Shown here: in pieces, positions 49,577 to 59,952 of the stretch
Position numbering within the stretch: position 1 is the stretch's first letter
Layout: each line of letters begins with the position of its first letter
Origin: Mycoplasmopsis gallinacea
Lineage (GTDB): Bacteria; Bacillota_I; Bacilli_A; Mycoplasmatales; Metamycoplasmataceae
DNA: 64,000 nucleotides
NCBI RefSeq assembly: GCF_900660495.1
Contig: NZ_LR214950.1
Coordinates: 682,001-746,000, forward strand
Direction of reading: 5' to 3'
Notes under the pieces: generated by a model
Told to the model about the DNA's origin: nothing
Databases searched by the model: none
What the model saw: the letters and a program-made list of their open reading frames with translations, nothing else
Translations under genes and position numbers: made by a program

Positions 49577-50495
49577 CTAAAATATCTTTAAGGGCGAACA
49601 AGTTAGATGAATCTAAAAGCGAATGCCCTGCCATGTGGTTGTAATAAGTTTTAACATTATCGAGCTTTTGCTCTAATAAATAAGCTCCAATTAAACGAGT
49701 ATCAATGTCAAAATGCCCATGAATAATATAGGTTGGTATATGTTTAAATTTATGTGCATTTTCTAAGATATAGTTATCGCTTGATAAGAATGATTTATTA
49801 TAAAAATAATGGCTTTCTAAAAGAGCTAGATCATAAGCTTCCTGCTCATATTCTTTTTTAAAATCACGTTTTCTAACACTAACAAGAGAAAATTCTCATT
49901 TATAAAAATCAAGAGCTAGTTTTTTTCTATATTCAAGATCAAGCTTTTTATTCGTTAAAGCTTTATAATACTTAGCAATATTTGTTCTTCCTTTTAAATT
50001 AGCTACTGCATTTTGAAATGCTTCATATTCTTTAGGGAAGAATCAATTAGCACCTTTTCCTTCATAAAGAAAATCCACATCTTCTTGACGCGCTAAAAAC
50101 ACACCTCTAAGTATCATTGTAGCAACATTTTGTGGGTATTTAATGGCATACATTAAAGTTAATGTTGTTCCCCAGCTACCACCAAAAATTGTTAATTTAT
50201 CAAGCTTTAAATGCTTTCTTAAAGCTTCCATATCTTCAACTAATTGGTGTGTATTATTGTTTTTTAACTCTAAATGTGGAGTGCTTTTTCCGCATCCTCT
50301 TTGATCAAAAAATATGTATCTAAAGAATTTAACATCTAAAAAATCTGTTATTGCAGTTGGAGATCCGCTACCTGGGCCACCATGGACTACTAAAATAGGA
50401 AAACCTTTTGGATTACCATATGTGGCATACCACATTTTGGTTTTTGAATCAAGCTCCAAATAGTTTTCCTTAAACTTTACGTTTTTATTATTCAT
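49551..50495 (-). CDS. pip: Proline iminopeptidase, alpha/beta-hydrolase fold
   Basis: 314 aa. It releases N-terminal proline from peptides. Oxyanion region VVHGGPGSGS (about 37-46), FFDQRGCGKSTPH and the nucleophile elbow FGGSWGTTL (Ser near 106) are all present; HFDIDTRL and AGHSLLDS supply the Asp and His. It starts inside the pepP stop (8-nt overlap), so the two proline-specific peptidases form one operon. Confidence 0.92.
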
Positions 50496-51534
50496 TTGGA
50501 CGAGTTAATACTCTGTGTCCATTTTCAGTAACAAGAACATCATCTTCAATTCTTGCACCACCAAGTCCTTCGATGTAAATACCAGGTTCAACAGTAATAA
50601 CCATTCCAGGTTCTAAAACAAAATTAGAAGTTGCACCAACATTTGGATATTCGTGCACATCAATTCCTAATCCATGACCTGTTGAGTGAACAAAGTATTT
50701 CCCATACCCTTTTTCTGCAATGTAATCACGGCAAATTTTGTCAATTTCACTTGTTTTAATACCAGGACGAACTGCTTTTCTACCAGCTGCAGCCGCCTCT
50801 TTTACAATATTAAGAATTTCGACCATTTTAGGATCTTTAGCATTTTCTTCTCCGCCTAAAATAATTGTTCTTGTAATATCAGCTGTATATCCGTTATATT
50901 CACCACCAAAGTCTACTTTTAATAAAGTGTTGTTTTCAATAACTTTATCAGTTGGATGATGGTGTGGTTCAGCACTATTTGCACCTGTTGCAATAATTTC
51001 TGTGAACCCTTCTTTTTGACATCCATTAAGTTTTAATTGGTAATTTAAATAAGCTGCTGCTTCTTTTTCAGTTACACCAGGTTTTAATCACTCCATAAGT
51101 TTGTCATAAGCTTTTAATGAGATATTAATAGCTTTTTGAAGTGTTTCAATTTCTTTTTCATCTTTCACAATTCTAAGTTCTTGTGCATCTACTCAGTGAA
51201 TTTGTACATCTTTACCTGTGTAGTATAAAATACGATCTTGCACTTGTTTTACTAAATAGTTATTGTCAAGAGCAATTTTCTTAAATCCTTTTTTAGCAAA
51301 TCATTCCTTTGTAGAATTACCTTGCATTAACACAATATCAACGTTTTTAGCGTGATTTTGTGCGTATTCAATATACCTTCCATCTACGAATAATGTAGCT
51401 TTATCTTTTTCTATAACAATTAAACCATCTGAGGTTTGAACACCAGCAAATCATAATCTAGTTTGTGGAGCTTCAGAAATATAAGCATCTACGCTATGCT
51501 CTGTAAAAAGCTTGTCTAATCTTGAACGATTCAT
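50488..51534 (-). CDS. pepP: Xaa-Pro aminopeptidase (M24 family)
   Basis: 348 aa. It cleaves the residue before proline. The five dinuclear metal ligands are visible: VDFGGEYNGYTADITRT (two Asp), HSTGHGLG (His), TVEPGIY (Glu) and ARIEDDV (Glu). The N-terminal creatinase-like domain occupies residues 1-120. RBS AGAGGAAA before MNRSRLDKLF. With pip it completes breakdown of proline-containing peptides. Confidence 0.92.
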
Positions 51535-51605
51535 TTTTCCTCTTTTCTAATATCATTAATTTAATAATATTATACATAATATTATTAAAAGCATTTTTAA
51601 GGGCA

Positions 51606-51637
51606 AGAAAAAACGTAAGACTAAATAGTCTTACGCA
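51606..51637 (-). terminator. Terminator of the surface-protein pseudogene
   Basis: CGTAAGAC/GTCTTACG stem with T6 on the minus strand. Confidence 0.8.
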
Positions 51638-51650
51638 AACTAACTAAGTT

Positions 51651-52891
51651 TTATTTTTCTTCTTTTTTCTTATTTAAGAATTTAGCAAGTAATAAAATTA
51701 GCATTAATAATGTACCTGCTAAGCAAGCTGAAAGAATAGCAACTAAAATATTTCTATTTCTGTGTTCTGCAGCTAACTGTTCTTTTAATGTATCTTTTTC
51801 TTTTGAAAGTGATGCATTTTTAGATTCTAAAGTAGCTAATTTTCCTTTTGATTCTTGAGCTCCAGTAAGATCGTTTTTAAGGCTTTCTATTTCTTGTTTT
51901 TGAAGGTGTAAAATTCTTCTAATTCCGTCTTTGGTGTCTTCATTATCAGCGATTCTTTCTTTTGAACCCATACCTTCTAAGATTTTGTTAATTTCAGCTT
52001 TTAAATCAGTTCCTTTTGTTTCCAGTGCAAGAACTTTATCTGTAGATGCTTTAAGATCGTTTATTAATTTTTGTTTTTCAGCATCTAATTCTTGAGCTTT
52101 AGTGTTAACTTTTCTTTAGTCTCTTTTAATTCATCATTTGCATCTACTCATTTACTTGAGAAGTCAACAGAAAGATTTTCTAAGTAAGCTGATGTAAAAG
52201 TGTAGTTACCTGGTTCATCTTCACTTTCTGCAAATAAGTCAAAAATTTCTGAATCAGTTCAACCTAATTTTTTTCTTTCAGTTTTTATTTCTTCGACATA
52301 TTGCTCTTTTTTAGCTCTTTCTTCTTTTTGTTGAGTTTCTGTTTGTTTTAAAGATTCAAGTAATTTTTCGTATATTTCTTGTGTCTTACGTCTTTCTAAC
52401 TGTTGTTCTTCTGTTAAATTTTCACCTTCTGTTGGTACAACTTTATATTTATCAACAACAGATGCTAAAGCTTTTGCTTTATCTAACTCTTTTTGTGCAT
52501 CTGAATAAATACTAGTTGCAAAGCTAAAAGTCTGAACAAGTCTTTCTACTACACCTGCTTTTATAAATGCTGGAGCATCAGATAAATCTTTATATTCTTT
52601 TGCAGCTTCATCAAAAGATGTTTTCGCATATTCCATTTTCTGTTTTTGAAATTCGATGTATTTTGAATTTAATTCCACAATGTGATCAGATTGGAATTTT
52701 GTAAAAACTGGAGTTAATTGTGATTCAACAAGTCTATCAAAACTTGTTTTAGCTTGATCTATTTTCCCTCTCATTTCTGCAATCATTGCGTCTTCTTCAG
52801 TTGCTGGTGCAGCTGCTGAAATGGCCATTGCAGCAACCGGTGCTAACCCTGTAACTGACAATGCGCCTAAAAATAATTTTCTTTTTAACAT
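51651..52891 (-). pseudogene. Frameshifted gene for a secreted coiled-coil protein with C-terminal membrane anchor
   Basis: The frame opens MLKRKLFLGALSVTGLAP, a signal peptide ending about residue 28; an alternative ATG five codons upstream is less well placed for GAAGG. A long coiled coil follows to about residue 240. At 52110-52113 a run of four T (A on the coding strand) puts the sequence out of frame; one added base would join it to a second half with more coiled coil, a membrane segment (NILVAILSACLAGTLLMLILLL) and a KKKEEK end. The gene is therefore split by a single-base change; sequencing error or a real mutation cannot be told apart. Confidence 0.75.
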
Positions 52892-53007
52892 TTTTCCTTC
52901 TCTCATACTTTTTTTATGTTTTACGATAAAAAATTTGTATTTATTAAATTTAAAATATGGTTACCTTTTTCAAAAATAAAGTGTTTTTATTGTATCCATA
53001 TAATTAA

Positions 53008-53013
53008 ATTATA
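53008..53013 (-). promoter_or_regulatory. -10 box of the surface-protein gene
   Basis: TATAAT on the minus strand, giving a leader of about 110 nt. The 52892-53335 gap between the two divergent genes is otherwise plain AT-rich DNA apart from the operator at 53300. Confidence 0.45.
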
Positions 53014-53299
53014 GAACTATACAAATAATCTTGAAGTTTTTGCAATTTATATGAAAAAATATATTAATTTCACATAATAAATTTTAAATTTTTTGTTTTT
53101 AACTCTAAAAAAACAGTTTAACCTTTTGCGTCTATATTTCAGTACTAAAAATGTTATTTCTAAAAATAAAAAAAGATTTTGATTTTTTATAGTTTAATTT
53201 TATAAATTTGTAAAAAATAACAAAAGTTGATTTTAATTTCTAATTGAGCTCAAATATCGATAAAAAGGTGAATTTTTTAAAAAATAATGAAACTTAAAA

Positions 53300-53316
53300 T
53301 ATGGAAATTTTCCATA
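53300..53316. promoter_or_regulatory. Palindromic operator before the LacI-type regulator
   Basis: TATGGAAA-T-TTTCCATA, a perfect 8+8 bp palindrome 20 nt before the regulator's ATG, just upstream of a TTAAAAT -10-like box. LacI-family dimers bind such palindromes, so autoregulation is likely. Confidence 0.65.
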
Positions 53317-53335
53317 ATTTGTTAAAATTCATTTT

Positions 53336-54280
53336 ATGAAAAAACAAATTTCTTATAAAGATATATCAGAGATGGCGGGTGTATCAATATCAACTATTAG
53401 TAGATGTTACAATAATGGATATGTATCAAAGAAAACAAAAGAAAAAATTGAATCAGTAGTAAAACAACATAGATATTACCCAAATCATGGTGCTAGAATG
53501 ATTAGAGGTAAAGATCACTCTGTTTTTGTTATTATGCCTGAATGAGAACAAAATGTCTCATTAGCAATTACTAGCGGTATTGTGCAAGCATGTAAGAAAA
53601 ATGGAAGAAGAGTAAATACAACTTATACAGGTATTTCAACAGAAGAATATATTGAAACAATTAGATATATTCTTTCATGAAGACCTACTTCTATTGTTCT
53701 TTTTGTGGCTAATTATGATATTAAATTATTTGATTTTTTAAAGGACATTGATGATGTTTCAATTGTCGTATTTGGACACGAAGTGCCAGGGCTTAATTGA
53801 ATCAAAGTAGATGAGAAAAAAGGTTTTGAAGAAGTTACTCTCAAATTCATTAGAGAAGTGCAAGATAAATCAAAAATCTTATTCCTTGCTGATAAGAAAA
53901 TCAATTCACAGCAAATGCAAGAACGTTATGAAGGGTTTGTACAAAGCTGTGAAGCTTCAAATGTTGAATACATTAGAAAAGAAGTTAATACAAAAGATGG
54001 AAATGATCTTAACTCAATTATTCGTTTCATTAGAGCTGAGGGCATATCTAATGTAGTGTGTTCAAGTCATGAAATTTACATTGTGCTTGCAAACTTAGCT
54101 GGAAATAGCTTAAGATTAACTGACATTGGTTATAAATCAATTTACGATTACATCAAGCATTACAAAGCTAAAGTGTTTATTGATTACCCACTTATTGGCG
54201 TAGAAATTGAAAAGATGATTCTTTTAAACAATGTTGATGGAATTACACAAGAAAAGAAAATCAAAGCTAGAATAATTTAA
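53336..54280 (+). CDS. LacI-family transcriptional regulator
   Basis: 314 aa. The N-terminal DNA-binding region SYKDISEMAGVSISTISRCY with NNGYVSKKTKEKIESV is the LacI helix-turn-helix and hinge. The rest is a periplasmic-binding-like sugar domain (SLAITSGIVQACKKNGRRV, NWIKVDEKKGFEE), although the C-terminal part is divergent. Three TGA=Trp codons. No ribosome-binding site is visible and the -10 box is close to ATG, suggesting a leaderless message. Ligand unknown. Confidence 0.87.
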
Positions 54281-54306
54281 AAAATGCTAATTAATAGCAT
54301 TTTTAT
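54281..54306 (+). terminator. Terminator of the LacI-type gene
   Basis: AAATGCTA/TAGCATTT stem followed by T5. Confidence 0.7.
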
Positions 54307-54342
54307 TATTTATATTATTAAAATTATGTAAGAAAGTAAAAA

Positions 54343-55419
54343 ATGAAATTAACAAATTTTTTAAAAAAATATTTTAATTTGGAAATTCTATCTGACATTG
54401 TTTGATCTAATCCAGAAATTAACGAAAAATATGACAAAATCAAAAACGAAATTAAATTTGCTAAATTAAGTTATGCTTGTTTAATTGTTTTTGTATGTTC
54501 GATTTCGTTTGCGTCTTTATTTAACTTAAATAGTTTAGGATCATTTGGAAAAAGTTTAGTGTTTATTGGACAAATCTTATCATTTTTCGTCTTTTGCTTT
54601 GATTATTGTGCACACTTAATTACGTATCGTTTTAAAGTTACTAGCCCATTAAAAATTAAGTACTCGCTTTTATTTTTCCCAATTAGTTTTATTGGAATCT
54701 TGCTTCTGCTTTGTGTGTTCAGTTCAGTGCACGCTCTATCCTTAATTGGTGTTAATATGGATGGAAAAGGATTCTTTGGAGTCCTAAAAGGACTTAACAT
54801 TTTAAAGATTTTTAGAATCTTTTTAGTGTTTAAGCTTATTGCTCCATTTAGAATCATTATTAATGTATTTGAAAAACAAAGAAAACTTCTTACTTACATT
54901 TTCCTTTTTATTATTATTTTAATTATCCTTTTTGGACTTATTATTTGAAATAATGAACTTGAGTATGTAAATCAATTACGTGAGAATTTCTTAGATGATA
55001 ATGTAAAATCACAAAATAACACAATCTTTATTTTTGCAAATAAAGAATTTGCTAATAAAGAAGCTGCAATTGAAGCGGCTAAAAACTCTGCTGATTATCA
55101 AGCAATTGGAGCTGGATATATTGATAATTTTATAGATGCTATTTACTTTTCAACAATTACTTTAACAACTATTGGTTATGGAGATTTTTCACCACATGCA
55201 CCAATTTCAAAAGCATTAGTAAGTGTTATGGCTCTTTTAGGGCTAGCTATTATTGCAATTCCTTCCGGGATCATCGCTGGTTCTTTCTTAACAGATATTC
55301 AAAGTCATTTACAAAACAAAAAACCAAGCAAGCTTTTTGGTAGAAAAAATAAAGAAGAGCCCAAAGAAGAAAATAAAGAAATTCAAATAAAAGAAAAGGA
55401 AGAACAAAAAAATGATTAA
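54343..55419 (+). CDS. Voltage-gated-type potassium channel
   Basis: 358 aa. Six membrane segments are visible (SYACLIVFVCSISFASLF, ILSFFVFCFDYCAHL, FFPISFIGILLLLCVF, ILKIFRIFLVFKLIAPFR as a short S4 with few Arg, TYIFLFIIILIILFGL, MALLGLAIIAIPSGII). The selectivity filter is TTIGYGD, preceded by the pore helix AIYFSTITL. The C-terminus is a charged Lys/Glu tail. It conducts K+ across the membrane. TGA=Trp occurs near residues 21 and 196. It overlaps nfo by 8 nt. Confidence 0.9.
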
Positions 55420-56239
55420 ATTAGGAAGCCACGTTTCATTTAAAAAACCTGATTATCTTCACGGTGCAGCTGCTGAAAGTTATTCAAATAAAGCTAATAC
55501 AATGATGATTTATTTAGGGGCTCCACAAACATCAAAAAGAGTGGATACTTCAGAATATCAGTTAGATAAATATGAAGAACTTTTTGAAAAGTATATTGCA
55601 AAAGAAGATATTATTGTGCATGCACCTTATATTGTTAATCCAGCTAACCCTGAAAAAACTACCTTTGCATGTAATTTCTTAATTGAAGAAATTCAAAGAA
55701 TGAACTATATTGGTGCTAAATATTTAGTATTACACCCAGGAGCATATACAGTATTTTCACCTCAAGAAGGTCTTGATACTCTAATTGAAAACCTTCAATA
55801 TATTTTAGAAAATACCAAAGATGTTGTTATTTGCATCGAAACAATGAGCGGTAAAGGAACTGAAATTGGTATTGACTTTGAGCAAATGAGATATGTTTTA
55901 GACTGAATTAATAATGATAGAGTTCAAATTTGTTTAGATACTTGTCATGTTTGAGATGCTGGATATGACATTAAAAATTACGAGAAATTTAAACAAGAAT
56001 TAATTGAATGAGATTTACTTAAACACATCAAAGTTATCCATTTAAATGATTCAAAAAATGACAAAGGATCTCAAAAAGATCGCCACGAAAATATTGGTAA
56101 AGGAAAAATCGGACTTGAGACATTAAAAGCAATTGTGCATGATAAAGATTTTGACAATATCCCAATTATTTTAGAAACACCATGAAGCGATTTTGGACCA
56201 ATTTACAAAGAAGAAATCGAATTATTACTTAAAAAATAG
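55412..56239 (+). CDS. nfo: Endonuclease IV (AP endonuclease)
   Basis: 275 aa. It cuts DNA 5' of abasic sites in base-excision repair. Zinc-ligand motifs of the family are visible: [69 protein letters not shown] in pieces, and ILETPW. Three TGA=Trp codons. Its last 20 bases are duplicated beyond the IS at 56256-58192. Confidence 0.95.
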
Positions 56240-56255
56240 TGTTTATACAAAAAGT
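56220..56255. repeat. 36-bp target-site duplication, left copy (IS copy 2)
   Basis: Starts AATTATTACTTAAAAAATAG (the end of nfo) and ends TATACAAAAAGT; repeated at 58193-58228. Confidence 0.92.
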
Positions 56256-56433
56256 TGTAAATTATTAAACGAATTGTCACTCTTGTTTGTTTCTTTTAAT
56301 ATAATTATATTGAATTCTTAAGAATTCAACACAAGCAGTTTTGATATTAATTATTGAAATAAAATTCAAGTATTGAATTAACAAAATCAATTAATTGTGT
56401 ATGTTAGTTTTTGGTTTTACAAATTCAATATTT

Positions 56434-56490
56434 GTGCTGCCGCACGGGCCTTCTTTTCTTTCGCAGAAAAGAAGCAAAAGAACTTCAAAA
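56434..56490 (-). repeat. Hairpin element of IS copy 2
   Basis: Same block as 2174-2230. Confidence 0.7.
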
Positions 56491-56531
56491 TTCATAAAGA
56501 AATTGTTGATTATAAAATATGTTTTGTGATA

Positions 56532-58103
56532 TTAGTTGTCAATAAATGCAACTTTATCTTTTCACTCTATATCTTTTTCAAGTAAGTTATAAAGTTTTAA
56601 CAAAATTTCTTCACTTCTTTCAAGTATTTTGATTATCTTTTGTGCATTTTCATTTTTGAGAATTTCGTCGGGAAAATGTCTTAATTGTGACTGTGCTAAA
56701 GTGAATTTTCTAGAATTTACAATTGCCTTTGCAATCACATGTACTTGTGGGATAGAAATATCTAACCCTTTAGCTAAAGCATAAATTTCGGTTTCATTCA
56801 ATTCAGATTCTTCAACTACTTTTGCAATATATTTCTTATTATTGATTTCGAAATATAAGTTTTGGTTTACATCTAAACATAAATTAATATCTTTTCCGCT
56901 TTGTGAAAAAAACATTAATCTTTTATTATGTTCGTCGTAAGGGGCGAGCATTTTATTTTTATACATAACGACTCCATTATTTACTCTTCTTCTAATTCTT
57001 AAAGAAAAATCGTAAATATTTGAACTAGGATCGTTTTTGATAAATTTGCTTTCTTTATTACCTTCTGTTTTTTGAAAATGTCTATTATATTCATCAATAA
57101 TTTCTTCGCTTCTTTTATTTAACTTTTCAATAGAATCAATACCTTTATTTTTAAATAAATAAGGGTAATAATTTTGAGCACTAGCAAAAGATCTTTCCAC
57201 ATTTGGCTTATCTTTAGGGTTAGACGACACAAATAAAGTAATTCCTCTATCGATTAAAGCCTCTTCAAACATTGTGTATGTTTTTTCCGAACCTCAAAAA
57301 GTTCTTCTACGATCTGTTGTTATATTTGAAGGAAATCCATATTTTTTAAAGAGTTTATCAATTAGCTTTTGGTATCCCACATTTGTTTCTTGCTCTTCAC
57401 ATTGAAGTTCAAGTAATTTACCTGTAGCTGAATCAATTGCGTGGTAAATGAAAACTTTTTTATCCCCGAAAAATATTTCTTGACAAGCATCTAATTCAAC
57501 ATTTTCACCAAATTTTAAATGTATATTTTTAGCTTGATAAACGCTTTTTCTTTTCTTCTCACGTTCATCTATTTCTAAAGAACCAATTCTTGTGAAAAGT
57601 GAAGTTTTTTCACCAATTTCTTGTTCAAGCAATCTTCTAATTTTTCTAGATTCTCTTTTACCTTTTCTTGTCATTTGGATGTTAATGAAACCTTGCTTTT
57701 TAACTCTTCTAAAAGCTTGTGAATAACTAATATTAAAACTTTGTTTTACTTTTTCATAATAATAAAGTCAAAAAGGAGCGGTGTTAATAGTTGCTTTTTT
57801 AGGAAAAAATTCTTCAGAAAAATCGTAATAATCACACATAATTTTATTTATAGTTTCATCATTATATTTGAGTGCATTTTCATTTTTTCTACCTTTGTGA
57901 GCAACGTTAAAAGTACCATTTTCTATAAATGGTTTTATTTCTTGTTTGTATCTAATTATTGTTCTGACGCTGACGTGATACATCCTAGCAAGTTCTTTGT
58001 TTGTTCTTTTGTTTCAAAACCTTATAATACCTGCTATTATTTGAGCCTTTCTTTCTTCGTAATAGCTCATTTTTTTATGTGTTGTTATTTTAAACACACC
58101 CAT
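56532..58103 (-). CDS. IS1202-like (ISNCY group) DDE transposase, copy 2
   Basis: 523 aa, identical to the protein at 2272-3843 as far as can be read: helix-turn-helix near the N-terminus, then VELDA, TTDRRRTFW and KPNVERSF as the three acidic positions. Identical copies 54 kb apart point to recent transposition or gene conversion. Confidence 0.9.
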
Positions 58104-58192
58104 AGTCACTCCTTTATCAATTAAAATTTTATCTAAGATGTAGATTTTTAATTTAAAACTCAAGGGTGTGACATTTCGTTTGCTATTTAATA

Positions 58193-58228
58193 AATTATTA
58201 CTTAAAAAATAGTGTTTATACAAAAAGT
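58193..58228. repeat. 36-bp target-site duplication, right copy (IS copy 2)
   Basis: Direct repeat of 56220-56255; it ends 10 nt before the rpmG TATAAT and carries a TTTATA at -35 spacing. Confidence 0.92.
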
Positions 58229-58244
58229 AGTTTTATAGTATAAT
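58215..58244 (+). promoter_or_regulatory. Promoter of rpmG
   Basis: TTTATA (58215) inside the target duplication, about 18-nt spacer, TATAAT (58239-58244). Confidence 0.7.
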
Positions 58245-58288
58245 ATACATACAATTTATAACGTTATAAAATACATAAAGGAGCAATT

Positions 58289-58441
58289 ATGGCTAGAGAA
58301 GGATTCACATTAGCATGTACAGAATGCAAAATGGAAAATTACATTTCTAAAAAGAACAAAAAAAATCACCCAGAAAAATTAGAAACTAAAAAATATTGTT
58401 CAAAATGTAATGCTCACCAACTTCACAAAGAGAAAAAATAA
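58289..58441 (+). CDS. rpmG: 50S ribosomal protein L33, zinc-binding form
   Basis: 50 aa. Four cysteines in CTEC and CSKC pairs; core [20 protein letters not shown] and [18 protein letters not shown] are diagnostic. RBS AAAGGAG. Its promoter was interrupted and rebuilt by the IS upstream. Confidence 0.96.
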   Translation: MAREGFTLACTECKMENYISKKNKKNHPEKLETKKYCSKCNAHQLHKEKK

Positions 58442-58448
58442 TAAATTT

Positions 58449-58475
58449 ACATAGCGTTTGCTATGTTTTTTATAC
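58449..58475 (+). terminator. Terminator of rpmG
   Basis: CATAGC, GTTT loop, GCTATG, T6. Confidence 0.85.
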
Positions 58476-58504
58476 AAAAAAATCGGACGCTTCCGATTTT
58501 TTTC
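58476..58504. terminator. Bidirectional terminator
   Basis: AAAATCGGA/TTCCGATTTT stem with A/T runs on both sides; serves the minus-strand gene at 58511. Confidence 0.75.
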
Positions 58505-58510
58505 TTATCC

Positions 58511-58927
58511 CTATTTTTGTTTTTTGCTATTGCAAAAACTAGATAGCCCTAGTGCTTTAAATCTTCTGAAAAGTTGAACATAACTAATGTCAATTTTATC
58601 TTGAAGATAATCACGATAATATTGTTTTAATGGCACACATTTAAAATTATTTTGTGTGTTGCAAAAGTTTTGATACTCCATAAATATTTGATTTAATTCT
58701 TCTGATGAATATTTAGAAGCATTTGCATTCTTTCTATTTTTATGAAGAACTAAAATCTCTTCCCCTTTTTCAATTTTAATTCTTCATTTGCGTACAGACT
58801 CAGGTGATACACCTAGCTTTTTAGCAATTTTCACATTTGATCAATCTTTGTGTTCTTCTAAAAATCTAAGCCTTTTCGTGAGTTTACGCTCATATTCTGT
58901 ACTTTTACGTTTTAATAATTTGATCAT
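58511..58927 (-). CDS. Stand-alone HTH protein derived from an IS1202-like transposase N-terminus
   Basis: 138 aa with an intact frame and RBS AAGGAAAT. It aligns with the first ~150 residues of the neighbouring transposase: HKNRKNANASKYSSEELNQI against HKGRKNENALKYNDETINKI, and ISYVQLFRRFKALG against ISYSQAFRRVKKQG. The helix-turn-helix is WSNVKIAKKLGVSPESVRKW. The catalytic core is entirely absent. It is either a relic or a domesticated DNA-binding protein; the divergence with a preserved frame and ribosome-binding site favours use by the cell, but this is inference. Confidence 0.7.
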
Positions 58928-59274
58928 AAACTTATTTCCTTTTTTATTTTTTTATAATTATAACTGTAAAAAAGACATTATAGAACATTTTAAATTGAAT
59001 TATTGAAAATTTCCACACAAAAAAGTTAGAAAATAATTTTATTTATGCAATTTTTAGAAAATTTTAACCCCATTTACTGGTTATAGGCTTCAAAAGTATA
59101 AATTTTCTTGCTATTTTCCCCACAAAATTATGAAAATATTATAAAAATCAGATTTTTTATAACTTTTATTTTTTAAATTTTATTTATTATGTCAATTCTG
59201 GCATATTTCACGGATTAATTATTGTAAAAATCAATTTTAAATGTAATATTTTTTATTGCTATTCTCTACCTTTG

Positions 59275-59365
59275 TGCTATAATAATATAGCTTGTTAAGC
59301 AAGATATATAAAAAATTAAAATTTTCAAAAAAATGTTTTGAGATTTTAAAATAATATGCTATAAT
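59275..59365 (+). promoter_or_regulatory. Two similar promoter boxes before tRNA-Gly
   Basis: GCTATAATAAT occurs near 59276-59286 and again at 59359-59369; the second TATAAT (59360-59365) lies 16 nt before tRNA-Gly. The first may start a longer transcript. The rest of the 58928-59381 gap is AT-rich with no gene I can support. Confidence 0.5.
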
Positions 59366-59381
59366 AATTAAGCAAATAAAT

Positions 59382-59455
59382 GCGAGTATAGTTTAATGGC
59401 AGAACTTCAGCCTTCCAAGCTGACTATGAGGGTTCGATTCCCTTTACTCGCTCCA
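59382..59455 (+). tRNA. tRNA-Gly(TCC)
   Basis: 74-nt cloverleaf; acceptor GCGAGTA/TACTCGC, anticodon loop CTTCCAA, T-loop TTCGATT, CCA encoded. Confidence 0.97.
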
Positions 59456-59471
59456 TTTCATTTTTATGACC

Positions 59472-59506
59472 GAAAAAGAACCTAATGGTTCTTTTTTTTT
59501 TTTTTT
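59472..59506 (+). terminator. Terminator of tRNA-Gly
   Basis: AAAGAACC/GGTTCTTT stem followed by an unusually long run of about 16 T. Confidence 0.85.
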
Positions 59507-59551
59507 ATTTTCTCAAATAAAAATGATATAAAAAATACCTTTAATAAGGCA

Positions 59552-59890
59552 TTAGTTTTCTGAGTTAATTTTTCTTAAAATTTCATCAATTTTAAATCCA
59601 TTAGCACTAACATCATCAATTTTGAAGACAATTTGAGGCACTTTTCTCCAATCTAATCTTTTGGCAAGAATGCTTCTTACATAACCAGCTGCGTTATTTA
59701 ATGCTTCGATTCCTTTGTTTTGATTACCAGAAAGGTTAACAAAAACTTTAAGGTGTGAAAGATCTGATGAAAGAACTACATCCATTACAATAGGATCCAC
59801 AACGTTTGCGTTTTTGATTCCATTTGCTAAAATATCAGCTACAATTTGATGAGCTTGTGATTCTTTTCTTTTTAAGTTAATTTCATTCAT
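59552..59890 (-). CDS. rbfA: Ribosome-binding factor A
   Basis: 112 aa. It helps mature the 30S subunit. RKESQAHQIVADILANGIKN, VLSSDLSHLKVFVNLSG and GYVRSILAKRLDWRKVPQIV match the KH-like RbfA fold. It probably has its own promoter; deoB upstream on the same strand ends before a terminator on the other side. Confidence 0.9.
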   Translation of the reverse strand: MNEINLKRKESQAHQIVADILANGIKNANVVDPIVMDVVLSSDLSHLKVFVNLSGNQNKGIEALNNAAGYVRSILAKRLDWRKVPQIVFKIDDVSANGFKIDEILRKINSEN

Positions 59891-59913
59891 ATATTAATTA
59901 TAACAATATAAAA

Positions 59914-59945
59914 GAAAACTCTCTAAGTTTTTTAACTTAGAGAGA
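59914..59945 (-). terminator. Terminator of deoB
   Basis: 11-bp perfect stem CTCTCTAAGTT/AACTTAGAGAG with T4 beyond it on the minus strand, just 3' of the deoB stop. Confidence 0.75.
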
Positions 59946-59952
59946 ATGAAAA

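Larger units (their letters stand above)
56256..58192 (-). mobile_element. IS1202-like insertion sequence, copy 2 (1937 bp)
   Basis: Same sequence and length as 1996-3932 (constant offset of 54260 bases), same orientation, with different 36-bp target duplications. Inserted between nfo and rpmG; the right end is 46 nt before the rpmG TATAAT. Confidence 0.93.

Noticed and set aside
52105-52125. Programmed -1 ribosomal frameshift in the surface-protein gene
   Set aside because: Only GAAAAG is present; there is no A-AAA-AAG heptamer and no obvious downstream stimulatory hairpin, so a mutation or sequencing error is more likely.
59491-59506. Poly-T run as a phase-variable tract
   Set aside because: It follows the tRNA-Gly terminator hairpin and is not in a promoter or coding region.
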